Assembly: GCF_006476605.1 (NCBI RefSeq)
Contig: NZ_ML636803.1
Location: 310,001-374,000 of the forward strand
Direction of reading: 5' to 3'
From: Brucella gallinifaecis
GTDB taxonomy: Bacteria; Pseudomonadota; Alphaproteobacteria; Rhizobiales; Rhizobiaceae
DNA length: 64,000 nt
In this document: positions 20,629 through 28,777 of the stretch, piece by piece
Position numbering within the stretch: the first letter of the stretch is position 1
How the letters are laid out: each line of letters opens with the position of its first letter
Position numbers and translations under genes: made by a program
The notes under the pieces: generated by a model
Told to the model about the DNA's origin: nothing
What the model saw: only the letters and a program-made list of their open reading frames with translations
The model's database searches: none

Positions 20629-20787
20629 ACGAATCTCCCCCAAACCTTTACTCCTTGTCTGCGGTTTGAAACCCGATCATTCACATGCAGTGTCACCTTT
20701 TCTGAGCAAAAAACTGCATGTTTATCCACAAGAGCAACCATAAATTAGAAATATTCAATTTTTTTATGGTCTTAAGCATAGAAACGA

Positions 20788-20816
20788 TTGACGCAGATGA
20801 CGTTCCCGCATACATG
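20788..20816 (+). promoter_or_regulatory. Candidate tRNA-Asp promoter
   Basis: TTGACG at 20788-20793 is separated by 17 bp from TACATG at 20811-20816, a good -35 with a weak -10. The predicted start would lie about 30 bp before the mature tRNA, as is usual for single tRNA genes. Confidence 0.45.
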
Positions 20817-20852
20817 AGCATCGTTCTCGATTGAAAGAAATCGAAACAATGC

Positions 20853-20929
20853 GCGGGTGTAGCTCAGTTGGTTAGAGTGCCGGCCTGTCACGCCGGAGGT
20901 CGCGGGTTCGAGCCCCGTCACTCGCGCCA
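20853..20929 (+). tRNA. tRNA-Asp (anticodon GTC), likely ICE insertion locus
   Basis: The 77-nt gene folds as a standard cloverleaf. The acceptor GCGGGTG pairs with CACTCGC (one G-T pair); the D-arm is GCTC...GAGT; the anticodon stem CCGGC/GCCGG has loop CTGTCAC giving anticodon GTC; the T-arm is CGGG-TTCGAGC-CCCG; CCA is encoded. Its 3' end is the last chromosomal-looking sequence before the foreign region, the usual position for a tyrosine-recombinase attachment site. The gene is intact, as expected if the element carries the replacement 3' end. Confidence 0.97.
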
Positions 20930-21157
20930 TTCCTTTTAATGGAATGATATTTATCTCAGGTATAAATCAAATATTTTTTATATTTGAAGTATTTTGGCAG
21001 TACTCAGGTTAAATACGCATGAGTATATCTTTATATCCATAACTGTTGGCTATGCCTATAATATGCCACGAGCGAACGTCTCCCTAAATCAAGCCATAAG
21101 CGGGTTTTTCTTTTATCCGAATCGTGACACTTATTCTGCGTCACCGCAAATCCCGAA

Positions 21158-21188
21158 TAGTGACACCCTAGTGACACCCTAGTGACAC
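21158..21188 (+). repeat. TAGTGACACCC tandem repeat
   Basis: Two exact 11-bp units TAGTGACACCC (21158-21168, 21169-21179) are followed by a third TAGTGACAC (21180-21188). A related CGTGACAC occurs at 21123-21130. Directly repeated decamers close to an integrated tRNA end resemble arm-type binding sites of tyrosine integrases, but no integrase is in the window to support that. Confidence 0.7.
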
Positions 21189-21233
21189 TAAGTTCTAAAT
21201 TACTTAAAATATATCGATAAGTCATTGATTTTA

Positions 21234-21287
21234 TGGCGCGCCGCGCCGGGCGATGATGAGAACTATACCTACGCTATAGCCCTCTGA
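21234..21287 (+). pseudogene. Relic A: C-terminal coding tail WRAAPGDDENYTYAIAL
   Basis: The + strand reads W-R-A-A-P-G-D-D-E-N-Y-T-Y-A-I-A-L-stop. The same tail recurs at 31937 and 33989. Compared with relic B, most of the first-half and final codon changes are synonymous (GCC/GCT, GGC/GGT, TAT/TAC, TGA/TAA), as in a coding sequence that diverged. Only about 30 codons are open upstream and lack a start, so the parent gene body is gone. I do not recognise the parent family. Confidence 0.55.
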
Positions 21288-21332
21288 ACTCGGCATCAAA
21301 AATAGGCAGAATCCCACTCGAAAACGATTTAC

Positions 21333-22139
21333 TCAGCGCGCGATATGAGTGCGGAGCAGGCTCTTAATCTCCGCATAGTTGCTATCACTCCGTTTCATGT
21401 AAATATGAACTGCCTTATGACAATTGGGGCAGAGGAGTGCCAAATCATCCGGTGTTACGACATACTGAGACGTAAAGGTCGAGATTGGTACTTTATGGTG
21501 AGCTTCTATATATCTGACCCCATAGCGAACAGAGAAATCCTCTTCGCAGATATCGCATGTCGAGGGCGTCGATCCTTTCAGAAAATCGACCACACGCCTG
21601 CTCCTCTCGGCAAGGAGGTGCGTTACATAGCGCCGACCGCCCTCACGATACGTGATTTCATCCTGTGCCCCAACTGACGGCATGTATGACCCCTGTCGCT
21701 CCAAGACGACATAGACTTCCCCGATTTCCGTTACGGAGAATTGTCCTTCAAAGACCCAGCCGACCTGCCCCTCCGTGAACAGCATGATAGGATATAAATG
21801 CTGAGGCTGTGCAATAAGCACCCGATTTGCAGTCTCGTTATAGGAAATAACCGAATTTCGCGCCTTGAAAGAATATCGATAGCTATTCCGGCTTTCGTCT
21901 AACCAACCATCCAACTCGTAAGAACCGGGCCGCGTTTTGATGACAACACCTTGAACATGTGGGGGAGAGCCTATCCAGTTGATGCCCTGCTGCGGCGTGT
22001 TACCGATCGAGAATTCATGACCGCCCCAGAACTGCGAACCTTCGACTTTCGAAAATTGGATCAGGTCGAAGAGATTTCTCTTCAAGACGGTATCGCCGAT
22101 AGAAATTCGGAAAATATCTTGCGGCTTTTGTAGGTTCAT
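21333..22139 (-). CDS. HNH endonuclease with unidentified N-terminal domain
   Basis: The 268-residue protein has a C-terminal zinc-supported HNH domain: C195-D-I-C198, H214-H215 in IEAHHKVPIS, then LLCPNCHKAVH with C237, N239, C240 and H245. The first 180 residues contain a compact beta-rich domain (FWGGHEFSIGNTPQQG...GSYELDGWLDE) that may recognise DNA. The layout resembles HNH restriction nuclease proteins. It is transcribed away from the methyltransferase operon, sharing the 252-bp intergenic region that contains the palindrome. It may be the cleaving partner of that operon or an independent modification-dependent nuclease. Confidence 0.82.
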   Translation of the reverse strand: MNLQKPQDIFRISIGDTVLKRNLFDLIQFSKVEGSQFWGGHEFSIGNTPQQGINWIGSPPHVQGVVIKTRPGSYELDGWLDESRNSYRYSFKARNSVISYNETANRVLIAQPQHLYPIMLFTEGQVGWVFEGQFSVTEIGEVYVVLERQGSYMPSVGAQDEITYREGGRRYVTHLLAERSRRVVDFLKGSTPSTCDICEEDFSVRYGVRYIEAHHKVPISTFTSQYVVTPDDLALLCPNCHKAVHIYMKRSDSNYAEIKSLLRTHIAR

Positions 22140-22361
22140 GTGTCCCCCTGAAACTGAAATCAGACTCTGAGTCTTTGAATGTTCCGATGAGAATCATAGC
22201 GCAATGCGACTTGAATGATACGGTGCAGCTTCATAGCAGTTGACCAGCGGCACGAGATGAGGATGGCGTCATGGGCAGCCACGTCGAGGCAACTCAAAAG
22301 TTGCGGATCGCAGCCCCACGACCACAGTCAATTTGCTTATTGCAATAACCCACGGAATAGC

Positions 22362-22377
22362 CAAAATAGCTATTTTG
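22362..22377. promoter_or_regulatory. 16-bp perfect palindrome, probable operator of the Phd-like protein
   Basis: CAAAATAGCTATTTTG is a perfect 16-bp palindrome ending 14 bp before the Phd-like ATG. It overlaps a possible -10 (AAAATA at 22363) set 17 bp after TTGCAA (22340-22345). Phd/YefM antitoxins bind short palindromes at their own promoters, so autorepression of the whole downstream operon is a reasonable inference. Confidence 0.6.
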
Positions 22378-22391
22378 TGGTAAATGCGGTG

Positions 22392-22595
22392 ATGCCTATG
22401 CGAACGATGTCCGCGAAAGACGCAAAGAACAGCTTCGGAATGCTTCTGGACTATGCGCGCGCTGCGCCGGTTCAGGTCGAGAAGCATGGCAGGCCGGTTG
22501 TCGTCGTGATGAGCGTGGAGGAGTTCCAGCGTCTGAACAAGCCGGTTAACCGGTCACATGACGCAATGCGGAAAACGGTGAAGGTCGGTCGTTGA
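22392..22595 (+). CDS. Phd/YefM-like antitoxin-type DNA-binding protein without an adjacent toxin
   Basis: The 67-residue product MPMRTMSAKDAKNSFGMLL..., with PVQVEKHGRPVVVVMSVEEFQRL, is a typical Phd/YefM N-terminal fold. These proteins normally repress their own promoter and neutralise a Doc or YoeB/RelE toxin. Here no toxin follows: the next start codon, of the cytosine methyltransferase, is 2 bp after the Phd-like stop. The C-terminal toxin-binding tail is short (SHDAMRKTVKVGR). It may serve as a control protein for the modification operon. Confidence 0.8.
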   Translation: MPMRTMSAKDAKNSFGMLLDYARAAPVQVEKHGRPVVVVMSVEEFQRLNKPVNRSHDAMRKTVKVGR

Positions 22596-22597
22596 GA

Positions 22598-24223
22598 ATG
22601 CTGGAACAGGGAGAGCTTCAAACACAAACGGGGTCCGCTTCGGAATCGGCTCCGCACCACTCCGACGCCATAGGCGAGCCGGTTACCGGATACCCTGTCG
22701 TAGACGTCTTCGCCGGCCCCGGCGGACTTGGGGAAGGTTTTGCGTCGGCGCTTGACGATAAGCAGCGTCGCCGGTTCCGCAGTGTCGTATCGATTGAGCG
22801 GGATACCTTCTCGCACCAGACGCTCCTGCTCCGTCATTTCTTTCGCCATTTTCATGACGGGGAAGTTCCCGACGATTATTACGATTTTCTGGCTGGCCGC
22901 ATTTCAGAGGCTGAACTGTTCGCTCGGCACCCTGCTGCGCATGCCCACGCAATGCGAAGCGCGCTGCAAATCTCGCTCGGACGCGAAGCTCATGCAGAGG
23001 TGCGTAGCATCATCCAAGATCGCCTCAAGGCCAACGAGCTATGGGCGCTCGTTGGCGGTCCGCCCTGCCAAGCATACTCCTTGGTTGGCCGTTCCCGCAT
23101 GATGGGGCAGCCGGGGTTCGAAAAAGACGAGCGGCATACCCTCTATCTCGAATATCTGAGGATCATCGCGGATCATCGCCCTCCTGTTTTCGTCATGGAG
23201 AACGTGAAAGGGCTTCTTTCGGCGACAATCGAGGGGAAGTCGGCCATTTCCCGTATAGTGCAGGACCTGGCGAAGCCGGCTACCGCAATTCATGACGCGC
23301 CGGCCGACCTTACCTACAAGCTCTACTCGCTTACGCAGGAAGAGGCAGCCGAGGGAGAAGTCGATCCGCGGCTGTTTTTGGTTCGAGCGGAGGATCATGG
23401 CGTTCCGCAGGCGCGACACCGAATGTTCATTGTCGGCGTCCGCGGTGACCTGAAAGCTCGACCGGCATTGTTGAAGAAGATGCTCGCGCCAACGCTACGG
23501 GACACAATTGGCTCGCTGCCTGCGATCCGAAGCGGGTTGTCGCGGGAAGAGGACAGTCCAACGGCGTGGCTGCGAGAAATCCGGAAAATTTCGAGCATGA
23601 ACATCCGTCGCGAGCTGAATGGAGCCACATATGCAGGTCCCGTTGCGCGCAGCCTTAAGTTTGAAAATCTCATTGAGATGCATTCACCGCGCGCCACTTC
23701 TTCGGCGCGCTATAAATTTCGGCGGCCGAACCACGGCGTTCTGCGCAGCTTATATGATGAACGGTTGCCGGTTCTGACCGCACATGAAGCGCGCAGTCAC
23801 ATGGCGTCCGACCTTCGCCGCTATCTGTATGCTGCGACCTTTGCGCAGGAAACCGGCCGCAGTCCGAAACTCGCGGACTTTCCTGCCAATCTTCTTCCCG
23901 ACCACCAGAACGTTGAGGAAGGACGAGCCGGAAAAATGTTCTCGGACCGGTTCCGAGTGCAGCTTGCCGAGCAAGTGTCGACGACAATTACGTCACACAT
24001 TTCCAAAGATGGGCACTACTTCATTCACTACGATCCGGCCCAGTGCCGAAGCCTTACGGTGCGCGAAGCCGCGCGCCTTCAGACTTTCCCGGACAATTAT
24101 CATTTTGCGGGACCACGAACAGCACAATATCACCAAGTTGGCAACGCGGTGCCACCGCAGTTGGCGAAACAAATTGCGGAAATCATTGCTCAAGTGCTGG
24201 ATTCCGTCCGGAGCGGACGATGA
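22598..24223 (+). CDS. DNA cytosine-C5 methyltransferase (system 1)
   Basis: The 541-residue enzyme transfers a methyl group from SAM to C5 of cytosine. Motif I is VVDVFAGPGGLGEGF near 35; motif IV GGPPCQAYS has catalytic Cys157; motif VI is VFVMENVKG; motif VIII is VPQARHRMFIVG; motif X is HQVGNAVPPQLAK. The variable target-recognition region lies between motifs VIII and IX and is long. A TTG at 22592 is an alternative start. The last codons overlap the vsr start. It probably protects self DNA, or marks it for, the downstream ATPase/nuclease genes. Confidence 0.95.
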   Translation: MLEQGELQTQTGSASESAPHHSDAIGEPVTGYPVVDVFAGPGGLGEGFASALDDKQRRRFRSVVSIERDTFSHQTLLLRHFFRHFHDGEVPDDYYDFLAGRISEAELFARHPAAHAHAMRSALQISLGREAHAEVRSIIQDRLKANELWALVGGPPCQAYSLVGRSRMMGQPGFEKDERHTLYLEYLRIIADHRPPVFVMENVKGLLSATIEGKSAISRIVQDLAKPATAIHDAPADLTYKLYSLTQEEAAEGEVDPRLFLVRAEDHGVPQARHRMFIVGVRGDLKARPALLKKMLAPTLRDTIGSLPAIRSGLSREEDSPTAWLREIRKISSMNIRRELNGATYAGPVARSLKFENLIEMHSPRATSSARYKFRRPNHGVLRSLYDERLPVLTAHEARSHMASDLRRYLYAATFAQETGRSPKLADFPANLLPDHQNVEEGRAGKMFSDRFRVQLAEQVSTTITSHISKDGHYFIHYDPAQCRSLTVREAARLQTFPDNYHFAGPRTAQYHQVGNAVPPQLAKQIAEIIAQVLDSVRSGR

Positions 24224-24642
24224 TGGCAGACACTCTGACGAGCGAACGTAGAAGCTGGAACATGTCGCGGATCAGAGGTCGGAACACCCGCCCTGAACTG
24301 GTGCTGCGTTCGCTGCTGCACCGCGCAGGATTCCGCTTCCGGCTCCACGCGAAGCAGCTTCCCGGTCGCCCTGACATTATCCTTCCTAGATACCGGACCG
24401 CGATCTTCGTTCATGGTTGCTTCTGGCATCGGCACTTTGACTGCCGGAATGCAACCACACCCTCCACACGTCGCGAATTCTGGCAGGCGAAGTTCGATGG
24501 AAATGTCAGCCGCGACGCTCGCAACCAAGCCGCGCTCGAAGCAGCCGGCTGGACCGTCCTGACCGTTTGGGAATGCGAGCTCAAGTCGGATGCGGAACGC
24601 GTTGTTCGTCGTCTGGCGACCGAATTACGGACGGACGATTGA
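24220..24642 (+). CDS. vsr: Vsr-like very short patch repair endonuclease
   Basis: The 140-residue nuclease contains SWNMSRIRGRNTRPELVLRSLLH, LPGRPDIILPRYRTAIFVHGCFWHRH and VWECELKSD. The Vsr catalytic Asp and two His are at positions 52, 65 and 70 from this start, or 51, 64 and 69 from the second ATG, matching my recollection of E. coli Vsr numbering. Vsr nicks T:G mismatches that arise from 5-methylcytosine deamination. The start overlaps the methyltransferase stop (ATGATG), so the two are coupled. In such operons Vsr may either repair or restrict. Confidence 0.93.
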   Translation: MMADTLTSERRSWNMSRIRGRNTRPELVLRSLLHRAGFRFRLHAKQLPGRPDIILPRYRTAIFVHGCFWHRHFDCRNATTPSTRREFWQAKFDGNVSRDARNQAALEAAGWTVLTVWECELKSDAERVVRRLATELRTDD

Positions 24643-26120
24643 TGGCGCGCACTCACCATCTTCCGCCCAGCGCCTCCAGCCTGACGGCATCTCTCCGCGA
24701 TCTCGGCTACTCGCTCGAAACCGCCGTAGCCGACCTGATCGACAACAGCATTTCGGCCGACGCGACCGACATTCAGATCTTCTGCGATATGAGCCGCAGC
24801 GTTCCGATACTTGTCATCGCTGACAACGGTCGCGGGATGACGGAGGACGAGGTGATCGCCGCGATGCGCCACGGCGCCACCGACCCGCGCAAGGAGCGAG
24901 GCCCAAAAGACCTCGGGCGCTTCGGCCTCGGCCTTAAGACCGCGTCGTTCTCGCAGTGCCGCCAGTTGACCGTGGTCAGCGCTGTAAAGGACTCACTCGC
25001 CGGCGCCGAATGGAGTCTCGCCCGAATCGAGGAGGACGATGACTGGTTTATCTCCATTCTTGAGCCTGACGAGATCGCGGAGCAACCTTTCTTCGACACG
25101 CTCGGCGAGACCGGCACGCTGGTCATCTGGCGCGACCTTGACCGATTGTTGGAGGACGAGACCGGGCAGAAGCGGGACGAGATCGTCAATGAGAAGCTGG
25201 CGGTTGTCGAACGGCATCTGTCACTCGTCTTCCATCGTTTCCTCGCCGGCGAGGTTAAAGGGCGACGGAAGCTGTCCATCCGGATCAACGGCCATTCAGT
25301 CGCTGCCTTCGATCCCTTCTGCCGGAAGAACGAAGCGACCCAGATGCTCCGCGAAGAGAAGGTCTGGATTGGCGACGTGCCGGTTGTGATGCAGCCCTAC
25401 ATCCTGCCTCACCACAGTCGGCTCTCTGCTTCCGAATACGACTATTACCAGGACCGCAGCGACTTCATTTCCAACCAGGGCGCCTATGTCTACCGCAACG
25501 GCCGCCTGATGGCTTGGGCCGACTGGTTCCGGCTGGTGCCCAAGGGCGAAGCCACCAAGCTGGCACGGGTGCAGATCGATTTCCCTAACAGCCTCGATGA
25601 AGCCTGGACCATCGACATCAAGAAGTCGCGCGCCCGCCCGCCGCATGCCGTGCGCGAGCGCCTGCGCCAGATCATCAGCCAGATCACCGCCCGCAGCGTT
25701 ACCGTGCATCGCGGTCGCGGTCAAAAGCTGTTCCAGGAAAGCCAAGCCCCGCTCTGGGAACGCTACGCCGATCATGGCGGCATCCGGTTCGCGATCAACG
25801 CGGAGCACCCGCTGATCGCGTCCCTCGGCGCACGGCTGTCTGCTCCCAATGCCGCCTCGCTGCGCGTGCTGCTCGATTCGATCGCTGCCACCCTGCCGGT
25901 CGAGATGATCTATTCCGACTATTCGACGCACCCGCGCGAGGTGAGCCAGGCGGCTGTGGATCAAGAGCAGACGATGGATCGGCTGAAAAGCCTCAAACAG
26001 GTGCTCTACGGCGACGGGCCGGGCGACCCGAAGACCTTCCTCCAGATCGTACGATCGACGCGCCTTTTCGACGGGCAGATCGAGACGGTCGAGAAATTCA
26101 TCGCAGAGGCTTTCGCATGA
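24642..26120 (+). CDS. MORC-type GHKL ATPase (system 1)
   Basis: The 492-residue protein has the GHKL ATP-binding motifs: N box ETAVADLIDNSISA (E26, D31, N35), G1 ADNGRGM (D61-G65) and G2 LGRFGLGLKTASFSQ (92-104), followed by a MutL/MORC-like second domain that includes the conserved WTIDIKKSRARPP. This is the bacterial MORC-related family seen in restriction-modification-like loci, thought to clamp DNA on ATP-driven dimerisation. Its ATG shares a base with the vsr stop. It has no visible nuclease motif of its own. Confidence 0.88.
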   Translation: MARTHHLPPSASSLTASLRDLGYSLETAVADLIDNSISADATDIQIFCDMSRSVPILVIADNGRGMTEDEVIAAMRHGATDPRKERGPKDLGRFGLGLKTASFSQCRQLTVVSAVKDSLAGAEWSLARIEEDDDWFISILEPDEIAEQPFFDTLGETGTLVIWRDLDRLLEDETGQKRDEIVNEKLAVVERHLSLVFHRFLAGEVKGRRKLSIRINGHSVAAFDPFCRKNEATQMLREEKVWIGDVPVVMQPYILPHHSRLSASEYDYYQDRSDFISNQGAYVYRNGRLMAWADWFRLVPKGEATKLARVQIDFPNSLDEAWTIDIKKSRARPPHAVRERLRQIISQITARSVTVHRGRGQKLFQESQAPLWERYADHGGIRFAINAEHPLIASLGARLSAPNAASLRVLLDSIAATLPVEMIYSDYSTHPREVSQAAVDQEQTMDRLKSLKQVLYGDGPGDPKTFLQIVRSTRLFDGQIETVEKFIAEAFA

Positions 26121-28777
26121 CCGCGACGATCATCACGGAAGAACGCAACATCGCCAACGCGCTGATCTCGGGTCTCGCCAACCTGACCGAGACGCCGACG
26201 CGCGAGCAGGTGGAGGAGAAGGCCAAGCAGATCGCCGCCATCTTCAGTTACACCGGCGACCTCCGCAACATCATCACCGAAGCGATGATCTCGGTCTACA
26301 CGCGCATGGGTGCCGGCGTTTCGCTGGTTGATGTCGCCGCGAAGCATGACGATCAGTGGGTCCGCAAGCGCGAGGACATCACCTGGACCTATTCCGGCGC
26401 CTACGAGAACTTCCTACTGAAGGACGGCTGGTCGCCTCGCCTGGTCCAATCGCTGAGCGACGTGACAAGCCGCATCCTGGGGCATCTCCAAGACCCGATC
26501 AGCGAGGGGACGACCTGGAACCGCCGCGGACTGGTCATCGGCCACGTCCAGTCCGGCAAGACCGCCAACTATACCGGCTTGATCGCCCGCGCCGCCGATG
26601 CCGGATACAAGTTCATCATCGTCATCGCTGGCATTCACAACAATCTGCGCAAGCAGACCCAGGAGCGCATCGATGAAGCCTTCATCGGGCGGTCCAGCGA
26701 TCCCGAGGATCGCCGGTCCATCGGTGTCGGGCTCGACCCCGGCTATCCCCACCCGGCGACGCTCACCAACATCAACGAGGACTTCAACAAGAACACGGCG
26801 GCAAAGAGCGGCTGGAAGATCAACGATTTCTCCAAGCCGATCATCCTCATCATCAAGAAGAACGTCACGACGCTGACGGCGCTGCACAAATGGCTGAAGG
26901 CGCTGAACGCGGAGGGCGACGGCCGGATTTCCGACGTGCCCATGCTGCTGATCGACGACGAGGCCGACAACGCCTCGATCAATACCAACAAGGACGATCT
27001 CGACCCGACCCGGACGAACGCCATGATCCGGCGCATCCTGGGGCTGTTCGCGAAATCCTGCTACGTCGGCTACACGGCGACGCCGTTCGCCAACATCTTC
27101 ATCAATCCCGACGCCTATGACGATGACGTGCGCGAGGAGCTATTCCCGCGCGACTTCATCTACTGCCTCGACGCGCCGACGACCTATTTCGGTGCGGAGA
27201 AGGTGTTCCTCGACGATGAGACCAGCCAGTCGATCGTGAAGCCGATCGATGATTGCGAGGACTTCCTTCCCTACCGGCACAAGCGCGGCGACCCCGTGCC
27301 GGAGCTGCCACCCAGCCTCTACCGCGCGCTGGACGAGTTCATCGTCGCGCGTGCCATCCGCAACCTGCGCGGGCAGACAGGCAAGCACTGCTCGATGATG
27401 ATCAATGTGTCGCGTTTCGTGCCGGTGCAGCAGGCTGTGCGCGACTTCCTCAGCCTTCGCGAGAAGGCGATGCGCGAGGCGGTCCGCGTGAACTATCTCA
27501 TGCCGGAGTCTGTCTCCTCGACGAACATCCACATGCAGCGCCTGAAACAGGCGTTCGACGCCGAATATGCCGATGCTGGATTCACGTGGCCCGAGGTCAA
27601 GGCGGCGCTCAACAGCGTGTTCGACCACCTCCACCTCTACGTCATCAACAGCAAGAGCGACGAGGTGCTGGATTTCACGCGGTACGAGAAGGAGGGCGTC
27701 GGCCTCACCGCGATCGCGGTCGGTGGTCTCAGCCTGTCTCGCGGCCTGACCATCGAGGGTCTGACGGTCAGCTATATGTATCGCAACACCAAGATGTACG
27801 ACACGCTCATGCAGATGGGCCGCTGGTTCGGCTACCGGCCGGGCTTCGAGGATCTCTGCCGCGTTCATCTCTCGCGCGACTCCATCAACTGGTATTCCCA
27901 TATCGCCGAGGCCGCCGAGGAACTCACGCAGCAGGTCAAGCGGATGCGCCGTGACGGTCTCAGCCCGAAGGATTTCGGCCTGTATGTCCGCTCGCACCCG
28001 GACAGCCTGCTGATCACCGCCGCCAACAAGATGCGGTCCGGTCAGGAAGTGACGGTTGAGCAAAGTTTCAGCGGGCGGCTGCGGGAGAGCTACGTCGTCT
28101 CGACCGACCCGGACGTGAATGCCCGAAATTTCGACCTGATCGCGGAGCAATGGCGCGGAGGCTTCGGCGGGCGGCCGGAGGAGGACACCGGAAAGGGCCT
28201 GATCTTCCGCGACGTTCCGATCGCGGCGGTCGAGGATTTCCTTACCCGGTTTGAGTGCCACTCGACCTTCGCCGGCATCAAGTCGGACGTGGTGACTTAC
28301 CTCGAACGGATCGCGGAAAAGCGTCCGCTCGCCGACGTGCTGCTGATCTCGCCCGGAGGGACACCGGGCGACGGCGGGCCATTCACCCTGAACAACCAAG
28401 TGCGCGTCGTCGGCAAAGGTCAGCCCGATGGAACCGCCTGGCGGCTGAACAAGGATCGTGTCGCCTCCCGCGGCGACGAGAAGCTCGGGCTCAACGATGC
28501 GCAGCGCAAGGAGGCGGAGGCGCTGGCCGGTGGCGAGGACGGAACCGGCGCGGTGTCCGACACACACTACCGGATGGTCCGGAACAGGCCGCTGCTCATG
28601 ATCCACAGCCTCGAACCCAGGGATGCTGCTGTGGCAGGGCCGATCGCCGCTTTCGGCGTGAGCTTTCCATACGGGGACTACTCGACCACCATCAACGTCG
28701 TCGTGAACAAGGTCTGGCTCCAGCAGATGCAGGGCTATGGCGACGATCCGGACGAGGAGGAGGACTACGATGTCTGA
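26117..28777 (+). CDS. Z1 domain superfamily II helicase-like ATPase (system 1)
   Basis: The 886-residue protein carries Walker A GHVQSGKT at 142-149, the DEAD-type Walker B LLIDDEADNAS near 280 and motif III GYTATPFANIF near 318; the Z1 region follows, with GLSLSRGLTIEGLTVSYM and QMGRWFGYRPGF. Z1 proteins are predicted DNA translocases or helicases associated with MORC ATPases and restriction operons. It overlaps the GHKL gene by 4 bp and the next gene by 8 bp. GC content is high and it shows no sign of decay. Confidence 0.9.
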   Translation: MTATIITEERNIANALISGLANLTETPTREQVEEKAKQIAAIFSYTGDLRNIITEAMISVYTRMGAGVSLVDVAAKHDDQWVRKREDITWTYSGAYENFLLKDGWSPRLVQSLSDVTSRILGHLQDPISEGTTWNRRGLVIGHVQSGKTANYTGLIARAADAGYKFIIVIAGIHNNLRKQTQERIDEAFIGRSSDPEDRRSIGVGLDPGYPHPATLTNINEDFNKNTAAKSGWKINDFSKPIILIIKKNVTTLTALHKWLKALNAEGDGRISDVPMLLIDDEADNASINTNKDDLDPTRTNAMIRRILGLFAKSCYVGYTATPFANIFINPDAYDDDVREELFPRDFIYCLDAPTTYFGAEKVFLDDETSQSIVKPIDDCEDFLPYRHKRGDPVPELPPSLYRALDEFIVARAIRNLRGQTGKHCSMMINVSRFVPVQQAVRDFLSLREKAMREAVRVNYLMPESVSSTNIHMQRLKQAFDAEYADAGFTWPEVKAALNSVFDHLHLYVINSKSDEVLDFTRYEKEGVGLTAIAVGGLSLSRGLTIEGLTVSYMYRNTKMYDTLMQMGRWFGYRPGFEDLCRVHLSRDSINWYSHIAEAAEELTQQVKRMRRDGLSPKDFGLYVRSHPDSLLITAANKMRSGQEVTVEQSFSGRLRESYVVSTDPDVNARNFDLIAEQWRGGFGGRPEEDTGKGLIFRDVPIAAVEDFLTRFECHSTFAGIKSDVVTYLERIAEKRPLADVLLISPGGTPGDGGPFTLNNQVRVVGKGQPDGTAWRLNKDRVASRGDEKLGLNDAQRKEAEALAGGEDGTGAVSDTHYRMVRNRPLLMIHSLEPRDAAVAGPIAAFGVSFPYGDYSTTINVVVNKVWLQQMQGYGDDPDEEEDYDV

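Larger units (their letters stand above)
20930..21332. other. Low-GC element-end region without a convincing gene
   Basis: These 400 bp between the tRNA and the HNH gene are AT-rich, unlike both flanks. They hold the TAGTGACACCC tandem repeat and the first WRA...YAIAL coding relic. No frame here has a start, ribosome-binding site and length that I would call a gene. It reads as the left end of an integrated element. Confidence 0.5.

Noticed and set aside
22596..22610. Toxin partner for the Phd-like gene
   Set aside because: The next gene is a cytosine methyltransferase with all motifs; no RelE, Doc or YoeB-like frame is present on either strand nearby.
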